DNA of 41,798 bases from positions 1 through 41,798 of the forward strand of contig JAIDUH010000007.1 in the NCBI GenBank assembly GCA_029060285.1, written 5' to 3'. Of the stretch, positions 8,310-15,871 are shown piece after piece; the stretch's first letter is position 1, and every line of letters starts with the position of its first letter. Source of the DNA: Muribaculaceae bacterium. Lineage in GTDB: Bacteria > Bacteroidota > Bacteroidia > Bacteroidales > Muribaculaceae. The translations under genes and the position numbers were made by a program. The notes below the pieces were generated by a model, which worked only from the letters and a program-made list of their open reading frames with translations, made no database searches and was not told where the DNA came from.

Positions 8310-8545
8310 TGCGAGCTGACGCCCTCTACGCAGAAGCCTACGCAGAAGTAGATGCATATATGCGGGCGCACTTTCTCATTGTACCGGTAGCTATAGGCCT
8401 TGTGCGAAGTTCGAGCTTGGAGTTGATGACCGGCGATAGAACCGACTCAATACGATCCATGATTGAAAAAATTCCACCAAAAGGTTTGAGTTTCTCGGAT
8501 TTTATTGCTATCTTTGCTACATCAAGTGAGATTTTTCGCTCTTTG
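8310..8545 (-). pseudogene. IS1380-like transposase remnant, N-terminal part
   Basis: On the minus strand, IKSEKLKPFGGIFSIMDRI followed by a shifted frame with RYNEKVRPHICIYFCVGFC matches the N-terminus of Bacteroidetes IS1380-family transposases (KLTPFGGIFSIME ... YSEIIR ... YFCGGSC). The frame breaks after roughly 60 residues. The sequence then runs into the ISAon1-like fragment, so two unrelated insertion-sequence relics are fused here. Only a small N-terminal portion of the roughly 430-residue protein remains. Confidence 0.55.
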
Positions 8546-8673
8546 GCTTTGCAACACAAAGATAAGTAAAAAATCCGACATGGCAAAATACTGAGCAACT
8601 TATTGTTACTCAGCAACCTTATTGATATTTTACAAATTTAGTTGCGGATTTAAGGATATATATTTATAAACTC

Positions 8674-10113
8674 ATGAGTTCCATTGTAAAATTTTTAACC
8701 GATCTTGATTGCGAGTTATGGATTGATCAATCTAAGATTGCAGACCTGTCTAAAGAGATTATCTATAAGCACACTCTCACTTCCGGGAAGTATATTTTAG
8801 ACTTTAGGTATAAAGGAAAAACTCTTAAATATATTGATTATATCATCGCTGATGATACAGAGGATCTTATAAAAGTTAAACTAACTAAATCTTTAACTAT
8901 AGAGGTTAAGAATTCTCTTAGAATGTTATATGGATGTCTTTACCCAGAGGGGACAATGATTTATGGAGATATTATGAAAATAGAAGTGAGTTTCGATGGA
9001 GAGAATTGGGAAGAGTATAAATACACAACAAAGTATACTTTGCCTATAAACCAATGTGGGTTAACGTTAAAATTTACATATGGAACTTCTTCATATGACT
9101 ATGAAAAAAAAGAAAGCTATGACTGGATCGGTAAAATTTATCAAGAATCATTTTTTTTTGAAAAAAACGGAGACTTCTACTTTGAATGGGGTCTTAAAAA
9201 ACAGAAACTCATATCTTCTTTAAATCCATATTCTTTTAAATCCCTCTCTAATTATGAAGGATTAGACACTACAATCGAGGTTAATATTTCATGGTTGAAT
9301 ATAGACAAGATAAATTGCTTCTTTACAAAAATTAATAATCAATGGTTTATTTCTACCGTATTAAATGATAAGGCATTTTCACAGCCTATGCCTCTGGATG
9401 ATAATGTATCATCAATTCGCGGTGTAGATCTCCCATATCTACTTATAGAATCAAACAGTAAACTCTCTATTTATGATTTAGATAATAAAAAACTGTTATT
9501 CCCGTATGAGTTTGAACAAATATATAATGAGCATTACGACTACGACGGTAATATCAAACACTTCTGTAAAATAAATCAATATCAAAACTTCAAAGTTTCA
9601 AAAAACAAATTAGTAGGTCTTGCTGATACTAAAGGGAATATTCTTATTTCTCCTCAATATAAAGAAATATACCGGACAAGCATTGGGCTAGTAGGAGTAA
9701 CCTTGGGAGATTCAAGATCATGGGTAGTGTTAAATTCTGGCAAACGATTTGATAAGTTATTTAGTTTTGACTTTACACATTCAGGAGAGATTATTGAAAG
9801 TACGCCAGACTTGGGTATTACGCTATTCTTTGTAAAAGATGGAGAGATAGGATGGTGGAATAGTGAAGGTGTGGAATCTAATGTAATGGTAGATGAGGTA
9901 AAAAGTGTGGGTATGAACCCTCTTGAGCTTGAGAGATTTAAAGATGATGAATTGTTTTATGCGAAAAAACAGGGTAAATGGGGTTTAATTTCAAGGATTG
10001 GAGGGGTGGTAATTCCCTTTCTACATAATGAAAATTTTGGCTTTACCTTTGAATGTGAGCAAGTTTCAAAAGGATATAAAATGATACATGAATCTTTTTC
10101 CATAAAACTATAA
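8674..10113 (+). CDS. WG-repeat protein, AT-rich cargo
   Basis: The 479-residue protein starts with FLTDLDCELWID, resembling the PEGA-like N-terminus seen on Bacteroidetes WG-repeat proteins. It then has a middle beta-rich region and degenerate WG repeats: one around residues 310-335 with KLVGLADTKGNILISPQYKEI, one near 395 with GEIGWWNSEG, one near 435-455 with QGKWGLISRIGGVVIPF. WG repeats are thought to form beta-propeller-like or repeat folds for binding; the function is unknown. There is no signal peptide. The gene faces opposite to the mobilization genes, and its stop is about 35 bp from the point where the relaxase similarity ends, so its arrival probably removed the rest of the relaxase. 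A clear promoter is not visible. Confidence 0.75.
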   Translation: MSSIVKFLTDLDCELWIDQSKIADLSKEIIYKHTLTSGKYILDFRYKGKTLKYIDYIIADDTEDLIKVKLTKSLTIEVKNSLRMLYGCLYPEGTMIYGDIMKIEVSFDGENWEEYKYTTKYTLPINQCGLTLKFTYGTSSYDYEKKESYDWIGKIYQESFFFEKNGDFYFEWGLKKQKLISSLNPYSFKSLSNYEGLDTTIEVNISWLNIDKINCFFTKINNQWFISTVLNDKAFSQPMPLDDNVSSIRGVDLPYLLIESNSKLSIYDLDNKKLLFPYEFEQIYNEHYDYDGNIKHFCKINQYQNFKVSKNKLVGLADTKGNILISPQYKEIYRTSIGLVGVTLGDSRSWVVLNSGKRFDKLFSFDFTHSGEIIESTPDLGITLFFVKDGEIGWWNSEGVESNVMVDEVKSVGMNPLELERFKDDELFYAKKQGKWGLISRIGGVVIPFLHNENFGFTFECEQVSKGYKMIHESFSIKL

Positions 10114-10507
10114 AAGTATACTTATCATAATAAGACATTGCTTGTAGATGATGGGCATAGACAAAGTAAGGCTGCTTGTCGTACCCTATGCCTTTCATCA
10201 GCTCACGGGCAACGCCGGTAAGTTCCTGCGGTGTCATAGTGCGTCCTTCAACGGATGCCGACACATGAAACTGAAAACGGTCGGTATTTGTATTGCCGTA
10301 GGTCTTTGACCTCTCTTTCAGGTAGCGTTCCACCTCGGAAGCTGCGTCAAGTCCGAAACGGTGCATGGTCTCGACTGTGTGGCGCAGTCTTTCGCTTACA
10401 TTTGCCATCAACATCAGTTCGGCAACACCGGCCGCAACCTTATCTTCATTGTATTTTGCACCGGGGAAACCTCCACCTTTTACATCACTGAGCTTCTTGA
10501 CAATCAT
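10043..10507 (-). pseudogene. mobB: Truncated relaxase (MobB-type mobilization nuclease)
   Basis: The first 120 residues match Bacteroides relaxase/mobilization nuclease proteins: MIVKKLSDVKGGGFPGAKYN, RHTVETMHRFG, RFQFHVS and QPYFVYAHH. Tyr19 is a candidate nicking tyrosine. Family members continue through the DTDNNHVHI metal-binding motif and a long C-terminus, but here the similarity stops right after YAHH at about 10148. The remaining residues are out-of-family and run into the WG-repeat gene on the other strand. The protein cannot be an active nuclease. A GGGAGT ribosome site precedes the ATG, and the gene follows the MobC-like gene by 11 nt. Confidence 0.8.
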
Positions 10508-10518
10508 ACTCCCTGGAT

Positions 10519-10902
10519 TTATGATTTGAGCATTTCATACAGATAGCGCAACATATCCTGAATAATCTTCATCTCTCCACCGAATTGACTGAAGGGAAGA
10601 AGGTCGTTGGCGGTAAAGACAAGTGGCGACATCTTCATCTTCTCGTTTATGCACTTGACAGCCTGATTATGATTGACACCTATTCTGTCAATCTTTTTAA
10701 TGGCAGTTGAAATAAGTGCTATAAGTTGAGGGTTGGTTTCAGATGGCTCCGATGACGTGACTTCCTCGGAATATTTTAGCGAAGCACAGCGGATCAGCGC
10801 ACTAATATTCCCGCCGAAATAGGTAGAGGCTTTTTCTCGCATTTGTCTGTGTATAGTTTCATCGACTCTCGTATTTATGGTGATTTCTTTTTTCTTCGAC
10901 AT
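10519..10902 (-). CDS. MobC-like relaxosome accessory protein (often called MobA in Bacteroides)
   Basis: From the ATG at 10902 the product is 127 residues and begins MSKKKEITINTRVDE, a ribbon-helix-helix-like start. A basic helix follows, then SALIRCASLKY and a C-terminal helical region with NHNQAVKCIN, a pattern of MobC-family mobilization proteins that bind oriT next to the relaxase. The track start at 10995 adds 31 residues that read through short repeats (YSN, ITQYHN) and is unlikely. The gene lies directly upstream of the truncated relaxase. With the relaxase broken, this protein has no intact partner in the window. Confidence 0.75.
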   Translation of the reverse strand: MSKKKEITINTRVDETIHRQMREKASTYFGGNISALIRCASLKYSEEVTSSEPSETNPQLIALISTAIKKIDRIGVNHNQAVKCINEKMKMSPLVFTANDLLPFSQFGGEMKIIQDMLRYLYEMLKS

Positions 10903-11660
10903 GATATTATGGTATTGAGTAATTGAATGATTTTGTAATTGGAGTATCATAGTATTTGAATATTGAAGCATTGCATACTTCAGACACTCCGTCATTGGAA
11001 TATTGTATCATCAGACTATTACATCATTATGGTATCGGTTACATTGACTGCGGTTCCTCGGTCACTTTATCCAAAATACCGGCGTTATCAGTAGCGTTCT
11101 CCGACAAACTGAGGTTCATCGGTTACTTAATCCGATTAACCGATATTGCCTTATTCGAACAACCGAAGTGTTTCGGTTCTTTAATCCCAAACATCAAAGT
11201 CTGCGAGTTTCGAGCGGAATTAACCCTCACCTCGGGGGAGGCGGATTTGCCGTTGTGTATACAATCGGCATATCTTGCAAAGCAAGGTTGACCTCCATTT
11301 CATAGCCCGTGCAACAACCATATTCTCGCTCTCACGTCTCGTCCAGACCTTCATTCAATCCAAAGTACCCAGGTTTCCCGTTACCTTGGTTAAACCATCC
11401 TGAGTTTCTCGGTACCTGAGTTTGAACAACCTCGGTTTCTCGGTTACATAAACAGACTGACTGATAGATTAAGGTATTAGCATACTCAGCTCATCGGATA
11501 ATCTTTTACTTCGGTATTGTCAGATTTGAATAATGAAGTATTGTTGTATTCCGATGATTCGTTAATGTGATAACTCAGTTCGACAAAGTCTCAAAATCTC
11601 ATAGTATCACAGTAGGGAAGATAATTTCACTTCCCTCTGATGATACAGTATCCTCTTCGA
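10903..11660. other. Non-coding repeat-rich region upstream of the mobilization genes
   Basis: This 758-bp stretch has no credible gene; the 111-residue plus-strand ORF is a shadow of repeats. It carries degenerate repeats around TCGGTTAC, with AT-rich ATTGAAT/GTATC repeats nearest the MobC-like gene and a second set near 11360-11455. Two adjacent hairpins lie at 11249-11286. In mobilizable elements this is where oriT is expected. Confidence 0.5.
11236..11286. promoter_or_regulatory. Candidate oriT hairpins
   Basis: GCCG-TTGT-GTAT-ACAA-T-CGGC (11249-11269) forms a near-perfect hairpin with one bulged T. CTTGC-AAA-GCAAG (11274-11286) forms a second hairpin four bases later. Both lie about 350 bp upstream of the MobC-like start, within the expected position for an origin of transfer. 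No nic site can be identified by eye. Confidence 0.3.
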
Positions 11661-11975
11661 TTAACTAATATGGTTGGGCTTTGTATTAGCAGATGCCAGC
11701 TGTAAGGCAAGATCTGCGTTAATCACAATCTTTCGGCCAACTTGGGTGATGGCCTTGTCTATTACTCCGCTTTTCTTAATACGGATTGCAGTTGCTTTGC
11801 TGCAACAGAAGATGTCGCATATTCCGGCGATGCCGTAAACGTAACGTTTTTCCGATGGAGTCTCCTTGGTGGTTTCAGTATGGCTGCTAGTGTCGGCTGT
11901 TTGTCGTGAGAGGAACAGTAGCTCTTCCCCGGTCATCTGCCACACAGGTTTTGATAGAAGATTTTCTATTTTCAT
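11661..11975 (-). CDS. DUF3853 family protein
   Basis: The 104-residue protein begins with SKPVWQMTGEELLFL and has KRYVYGIAGICDIFCCSKATAIRIKKSG followed by ITQVGRKIVINADLAL, which is the DUF3853 pattern. The middle segment looks like a MerR/excisionase-type helix-turn-helix, so DNA binding is likely. Such genes are common between integrase and mobilization genes in Bacteroides mobilizable elements and may control excision or mobilization; that role is inference. Its leader (11976-12130) contains five 18-bp tandem repeats and a 16-bp perfect palindrome, suggesting regulated expression. Confidence 0.85.
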   Translation of the reverse strand: MKIENLLSKPVWQMTGEELLFLSRQTADTSSHTETTKETPSEKRYVYGIAGICDIFCCSKATAIRIKKSGVIDKAITQVGRKIVINADLALQLASANTKPNHIS

Positions 11976-12006
11976 GGGTGGAAATTTTTAAGTGTGGGAA
12001 AAAGAT

Positions 12007-12096
12007 CGCCAAAGGAACGTAGGGCACTAAAGGAACAGAGGTCGCTAAAGAAACAGGTGTCACTAAAGAAACAAAGGGTGATAAAGGCAACGTGGA
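12007..12096. repeat. Five 18-bp tandem repeats in the DUF3853 leader
   Basis: Units start at 12007, 12025, 12043, 12061 and 12079. The shared core is about CNCTAAAGNAACANNGGN; units 2-4 are closest and units 1 and 5 more diverged. Read on the minus strand they encode hexapeptide repeats of the VSLV/VPLA kind in a 67-residue frame that overlaps the DUF3853 start. The array could be protein-binding iterons or a repetitive leader; the period (18, divisible by 3) permits either. Confidence 0.75.
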
Positions 12097-12110
12097 GTAT
12101 GGCCATACTC
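12095..12110. promoter_or_regulatory. 16-bp perfect palindrome, candidate operator
   Basis: GAGTATGG followed by CCATACTC is a perfect inverted repeat. It lies 15-30 nt downstream of the transcription start expected from the minus-strand TAATTTTG at 12133-12140 and abuts the fifth tandem repeat. That is a typical position for a dimeric repressor site. Confidence 0.5.
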
Positions 12111-12132
12111 ATTTTGTCCCCATGAGACTCTG

Positions 12133-12140
12133 CAAAATTA
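12133..12140 (-). promoter_or_regulatory. -7 element of the DUF3853 promoter
   Basis: The minus strand reads TAATTTTG, a perfect TAnnTTTG match, about 158 bp upstream of the DUF3853 start. No clear -33 TTTG is seen at 20 bp. Confidence 0.45.
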
Positions 12141-12502
12141 CAATAGACTTTTCTTATGTGAAGAAAATCTGAACACTTTTCTTAAATAAAACGTATGATT
12201 TTATTTTTGCCATGAAAAACTCAGAAATACAAAGTTGTCGTAATCTGCAAGTTGATAGATTCAAATTTTTGTTCCATAACACTTTGCGGATTTATTGGCG
12301 ACGTGATAAAATTTCGGTGTAGCCAAAAAGGTGACGATAAGATGTTCCATTGGACCAAAATGGGCATAGATAGAAGTTGCCCCAACAAGATAGATGATGA
12401 AGAAAAAGATTAGAATCTTTAGTTCTACACTATAATGTCAGACTTCGTATTGGAAAAAATGTGACATAGAACAAAAATGTCAGTATATTCAAATGGAACA
12501 GC
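12141..12502. other. Intergenic stretch in the island, no supported gene
   Basis: Only short frames occur. A plus-strand TATTTTTG at 12202-12209 directly precedes an ATG opening a 36-codon frame (12212-12322), but there is no -33 element and no family resemblance, so I do not call it a gene. Confidence 0.4.
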
Positions 12503-12537
12503 AGGGAGAAAAAGGCTTCAAATTCCCTTTTCTCCCT
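12503..12537. terminator. Hairpin downstream of the ATPase gene
   Basis: AGGGAGAAAA (12503-12512) pairs perfectly with TTTTCTCCCT (12528-12537), and GG/CC extends the stem after one mismatch. It is about 75 bp past the ATPase stop on the minus strand. It lacks a clean terminal U-run, so it may be a terminator or a 3'-end stabilising stem. Confidence 0.5.
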
Positions 12538-12613
12538 TTAAGCCTACGAAATATAATATTCACTTTGTCCACTCATCAGCGTCATAGGAGGATACAGATG
12601 TTACTTGGTGCAT

Positions 12614-14029
12614 TTATTGGAATAGTATATCCGATGTAAAGCTTGTGTCTATCCCATACGAATATTCGTTTTCTGCCAAGCCTTCAAATGTCAACATTGT
12701 CAGGAATATTGACTTATGAGACTTTAACGAATTTTGCAAACGCATACGCTTATTTTCAAGATTTTCAAGGTATTTCTTTGAGATGGCAAATCTTCCCTTT
12801 GTGAATTTTATCTCAATGATATTGATTGCCTTGTCATTACGGTCGATTAGCAAATCTATCTCAGCACCTGGTTGTCCATCGGATGGCAGAGCACGCCATG
12901 AACATTCGCTTGTCAACACTCCTTGAATCCCCAACGCTCTTTTTATGAGATTTGTATGTTGGAGACACGTCCTTTCAAACGCATGACCGCTCCAATTATT
13001 ATATTTCGATGTTCCTTGGATTTTTGACCAATAGTCTTCATCATAAAGCGTCTTTTTTGATAAAAACCGGAAATGGAACAATGTGAAGTTGTCTATTAAC
13101 TGAAATAACGCATTTTTTGTCTTCGAACCAATAGCATTGTAACGTCGTATGAACCCGCTTGATTCAAGTTCCTCCAAATAAATCTTTATGCGGCCCGTAT
13201 CCGGCAGTGATGTCTCACGTATTATTTCTTCGCGGGTCATTCCAACTTTTTTGTTGCCAAGTGCGGTAATCACCGCCATATATGGCTCCGGGTTCTTAAA
13301 CAACGAGGAATATAATTCCTTGAATTCATCTTTGAGCTTTGCTTCTCTTGCAAAGAACAGTGCGTTAATATTGGAAACAAGACTCTGTCCCCGTTTTAAC
13401 AGTGACCAATAGTAAGGTACTCCTCCTAATATCATATATGCCTCCACTAATACCTTGCGCGGCATATTGAGTCGCTGAGATTTTGAATACTCCTCACACT
13501 CGCCCAATGTAAATGGCCGTAGATATATTTTATCAGAAAGCCTGTTATGTAAACCACCCTTGTTGTGGAATATCTTATTAACGACCCACGATGTTGCAGA
13601 GCCACAGATTATAAGCAGAATGTCCTTCCTCGCGGAAGCCCATCCATTCCAAAAATTTTCAAAGGCTGGTAGAAAACTTGATTTCGGCCCATCCATCCAT
13701 GGTAGTTCATCAATGAACACAATCTTCTTTCCCTTTTGCAAGCCATTGAGATAATCTGACAATTGACCGAACGCTTCTATCCAATTTACCGGAATTTTCT
13801 TGACTGAGGCTCCATGCTGTTTCAGCGCCATATGAAAATTTTGAAGCTGAGCTTTGGTAGATACATTATAGATCCCTGAATAAGAAAATGAAAATTTGCC
13901 ATCGAATGTTTCCCTTACAAGAAATGTCTTGCCAATGCGCCTCCTGCCGTATATGGCAATAAATTCAGACCTATCCGATTTATATGCATCGGTCAAAGCC
14001 CTTGCCTCATCTTTTCGTCCAATCAACAT
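12614..14029 (-). CDS. AAA ATPase with C-terminal nuclease-like domain (ATPase_2/DUF234 type)
   Basis: The 471-residue protein has Walker A GRRRIGKT at residues 28-35 and Walker B KKIVFIDELPW near 101-111. A winged-helix region follows around 255-305 (MTREEIIRETSLPDTGRIKIYLEELESS by pattern), then a C-terminal PD-(D/E)XK-like segment GAEIDLLIDR...IIEIKF. This is the ATPase_2 plus DUF234 arrangement, widespread in Bacteroidetes and archaea. The C-terminal domain probably is or was a nuclease. The biological role is unknown; defence or element maintenance are possibilities. It has its own promoter (TAATTTTG at 14060-14067) and is separated from the integrase by a strong inverted repeat, so it is an independent unit inside the island. 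Confidence 0.85.
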   Translation of the reverse strand: MLIGRKDEARALTDAYKSDRSEFIAIYGRRRIGKTFLVRETFDGKFSFSYSGIYNVSTKAQLQNFHMALKQHGASVKKIPVNWIEAFGQLSDYLNGLQKGKKIVFIDELPWMDGPKSSFLPAFENFWNGWASARKDILLIICGSATSWVVNKIFHNKGGLHNRLSDKIYLRPFTLGECEEYSKSQRLNMPRKVLVEAYMILGGVPYYWSLLKRGQSLVSNINALFFAREAKLKDEFKELYSSLFKNPEPYMAVITALGNKKVGMTREEIIRETSLPDTGRIKIYLEELESSGFIRRYNAIGSKTKNALFQLIDNFTLFHFRFLSKKTLYDEDYWSKIQGTSKYNNWSGHAFERTCLQHTNLIKRALGIQGVLTSECSWRALPSDGQPGAEIDLLIDRNDKAINIIEIKFTKGRFAISKKYLENLENKRMRLQNSLKSHKSIFLTMLTFEGLAENEYSYGIDTSFTSDILFQ

Positions 14030-14059
14030 ATCTTAGTCCGTTTTTATTTTTATCCGGTG

Positions 14060-14067
14060 CAAAATTA
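14060..14067 (-). promoter_or_regulatory. -7 element of the ATPase promoter
   Basis: The minus strand reads TAATTTTG, 30 bp upstream of the ATG at 14029. The 5' UTR would be about 25 nt. Confidence 0.55.
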
Positions 14068-14080
14068 CAAAATAAAATTT

Positions 14081-14131
14081 ACATCACAAGACGGAATCGC
14101 AATTATTTTTTGAGATTCCGTCGCTTGATGT
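14081..14131 (-). terminator. Long inverted repeat, probable integrase terminator
   Basis: ACATCACAAGACGGAATC and GATTCCGTCGCTTGATGT form a long stem with a small bulge around an AT-rich loop. On the minus strand it is followed by AAATTTTATTTTG. It lies 75 bp past the integrase stop and just upstream of the ATPase promoter. Confidence 0.65.
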
Positions 14132-14205
14132 ATCTGGTTTGCGCAATATATGCCGTTAAAACATAACCAATATATGAAATGGTAAAAGGGAAAATATCTG
14201 TATTA

Positions 14206-15555
14206 TCATGTAGATGGCACGATGAAGATTTTTTCATTAAAAGCCTGCATCATCGCTGGAGTTACATTGGAGATGTAACCTGCGAGAAGAGCCGACACTT
14301 CAGATGTAGCGTGCCCTACGGCATAGTCGATGTATGCAGTCATAACGCCATGATGTGCCAGAGCTGAAATGAAGGAATTGCGGGCATATTGTGGTGTGAC
14401 ACATTGGATGCCGAGCGACTCACATACATCCTTGATGTTCTTTGAAATTCTACGGTTGAAGTCGTGTACACGGATTGCCTTTTGTTCATCCGTAACAGCA
14501 TTTAGAAAGATGTCAGGAAAAACAAGCTCACCGGGATTATATGGCGAGGCATATTCATCAAGCAGCTGGCGCAATTGAGGAATAATCGGTACTGATGTTT
14601 CATCAAGCTGCTTGCCGATAGGTTTATTCGCTCTGTCAATCTTGGAGCGTATAAAAACAAACTGCGGATAGTTCTGCTTGACTGCTGCTTTCTCAGTCCA
14701 TACGAGTTTAGCCATATCAATGGTATTCATTCCGTTTAGACAATACAAGAGCAGCCAACGTCCTACAGCACGGGCATATTTCGATTGCTTATCAGGTGAA
14801 GCAAGCCAATAGTCCCAAAGTTTCAATACCTCCTCCACTGTCAAGGCATTCAGACGGCGACGATTTCCGGCATGGATTAGCCCTTTAAAGTTCGGAGCAA
14901 TCATTGTATGTCCGTCCTTCTGTGCCTGATTGAATACTGCCCGAGTAGCACGAAGGATTACCATTCTGGTATCAAGAGAAAGAGGCATATCCGTGCCATT
15001 ACGGGCTTTCTGTTCATCAAGCCATTTAGAAAAGCGTGTGATTATTGCGGTATCTACTGCACCGAGTGAAATCGGCTTATCCTTGCGGAACAGTTTGAAC
15101 CAGTCAAGAGCAGACGAATACATGGCACGTGTTTTTACCTTCTCTTTCGAGGCACCAAGAGCCTCCCAATAAGAAAATGTATCGTCTGCCTTCATTGTCT
15201 TTTCCGTTACCTTACCTTCCGATCTTTCCATATGGCTTTTGAGGTCGGCAACCGAAAAACGATTTAGCAATATAAGTTCATCCGCTTTAGCACATACCTG
15301 ATCAAATATCTTTCGGAGACCTTTCCTGGTTTCAATAGCGGAATTCGATTTAGAGAATAACGCTTCGTATTCCTTGATTGACGATACCTTGACCCCGGTC
15401 GCAAAATATCGTCGTACCCTCTGATGGGTGACGCAGACCGTCAACGGCACAGGTTTACCTGTATCGAATTTATATCTATTGTCCGTGGCAAGAACGATGT
15501 ATATTGTCGCTCCTGCGAATCTTCGTGATTCATCACTGAAAAGAGCCTTATTCAT
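14206..15555 (-). CDS. int: Tyrosine recombinase (site-specific integrase)
   Basis: The 449-residue protein has an N-terminal arm-binding region, a SAM-like core-binding domain (about 125-230) and a catalytic domain. Visible catalytic features are CLNGMNTIDMAKL in the box I position, TPQYARNSF carrying the second Arg, VGHATSEVS, and the nucleophile Tyr in LAGYIS. As in many Bacteroides integrases such as IntDOT, the usual box I Arg is replaced (here Asn in GMN). The residue after the second Arg is Asn where His is common. It sits at the right end of the island, reading inward, 236 bp from attR. TTGAACAC-like repeats lie upstream of its start and recur at the left end. Confidence 0.93.
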   Translation of the reverse strand: MNKALFSDESRRFAGATIYIVLATDNRYKFDTGKPVPLTVCVTHQRVRRYFATGVKVSSIKEYEALFSKSNSAIETRKGLRKIFDQVCAKADELILLNRFSVADLKSHMERSEGKVTEKTMKADDTFSYWEALGASKEKVKTRAMYSSALDWFKLFRKDKPISLGAVDTAIITRFSKWLDEQKARNGTDMPLSLDTRMVILRATRAVFNQAQKDGHTMIAPNFKGLIHAGNRRRLNALTVEEVLKLWDYWLASPDKQSKYARAVGRWLLLYCLNGMNTIDMAKLVWTEKAAVKQNYPQFVFIRSKIDRANKPIGKQLDETSVPIIPQLRQLLDEYASPYNPGELVFPDIFLNAVTDEQKAIRVHDFNRRISKNIKDVCESLGIQCVTPQYARNSFISALAHHGVMTAYIDYAVGHATSEVSALLAGYISNVTPAMMQAFNEKIFIVPST

Positions 15556-15561
15556 ATTGCC

Positions 15562-15661
15562 GTGTTCAAGATTGTGTTCAAGTTTCTATCTAATCTCTCA
15601 AACCCATCAAAACAATCAGGGAGGGTGTTCAGATAATAGCTTTTGAACACCATTTGAACAC
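15562..15661. promoter_or_regulatory. Integrase arm-type site cluster (right end)
   Basis: GTGTTCAAG occurs at 15562 and 15574, spaced 12 bp apart. GTGTTCAG is at 15625, and TTGAACAC is at 15643 and 15654. The same word pair occurs at the left end (6352-6359 and 6364-6371, 12 bp apart). Short direct repeats at both ends of an element beside its integrase fit arm-type binding sites. They lie between the integrase promoter and its start, so they could also autoregulate it. Confidence 0.5.
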
Positions 15662-15688
15662 AACTCCAAAGTTTCAAGAGGTCTCATG

Positions 15689-15720
15689 TAAAATTACAAA
15701 ATTCTTTTAACACTTGCAAA
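15689..15720 (-). promoter_or_regulatory. Integrase promoter
   Basis: On the minus strand, TTTG (15717-15720), a 20-bp spacer and TAATTTTA (15689-15696) match the Bacteroidetes promoter except for the last base. The 5' UTR would be about 128 nt and contain the arm-type repeats. Confidence 0.5.
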
Positions 15721-15791
15721 TATCTAACATTCAAATCTCTAATTAATCATAAAGAATCACGAAGTTTCTTATAAAATCATACTATCCACCT

Positions 15792-15843
15792 ACTCATAAT
15801 CAGGGAGTCCTTGGTTCAAGCCCAAGTGGGAGCACAAATTAGA
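15792..15843 (+). repeat. attR core
   Basis: This matches 6255-6306 at 51 of 52 positions. It contains only the 3' part of the tRNA, as expected at the right end of an element integrated into the tRNA gene. The sequence diverges sharply just after it. Confidence 0.85.
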
Positions 15844-15868
15844 GTCGCTATTTTTAGCGACTTTTTTT
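15844..15868 (+). terminator. Intrinsic terminator right of attR
   Basis: GTCGCTA and TAGCGAC form a 7-bp stem with a TTTT loop, followed by seven T residues. This is probably the chromosomal tRNA terminator, displaced from the tRNA by the insertion. Confidence 0.75.
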
Positions 15869-15871
15869 GTA

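Larger units (their letters stand above)
6255..15843. mobile_element. Decayed integrative mobilizable element in the tRNA 3' end
   Basis: A 52-bp direct repeat (6255-6306 and 15792-15843, one mismatch) made of the tRNA 3' part plus nine bases brackets the region. A tyrosine integrase sits just inside the right end, reading inward. DUF3853, MobC-like and relaxase genes follow on the same strand, in the style of Bacteroides mobilizable elements. The relaxase is truncated, transposase remnants are frameshifted, and one small gene has an in-frame stop, so self-directed transfer looks lost. Integration restores an intact tRNA on the left. GC content is visibly lower on the left half than in the flanking chromosome. 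Confidence 0.85.

Noticed and set aside
10956-11291. 111-residue plus-strand ORF upstream of the MobC-like gene
   Set aside because: It reads through degenerate DNA repeats, has no recognisable protein features, and lies in the expected oriT region.
11887-12090. 67-residue minus-strand ORF with hexapeptide repeats
   Set aside because: The repeats follow from the 18-bp DNA array and the rest is an out-of-frame reading of DUF3853. Kept only as a possible leader frame.
12212-12322. 36-codon plus-strand frame right after a TATTTTTG element
   Set aside because: No -33 element or family resemblance, and the surrounding gap is AT-rich, so such a short frame is expected by chance.
12614-14029. ATPase as part of a known defence system
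   Set aside because: Only the ATPase_2/DUF234 architecture is visible and no partner gene is present, so a defence role would be a guess.
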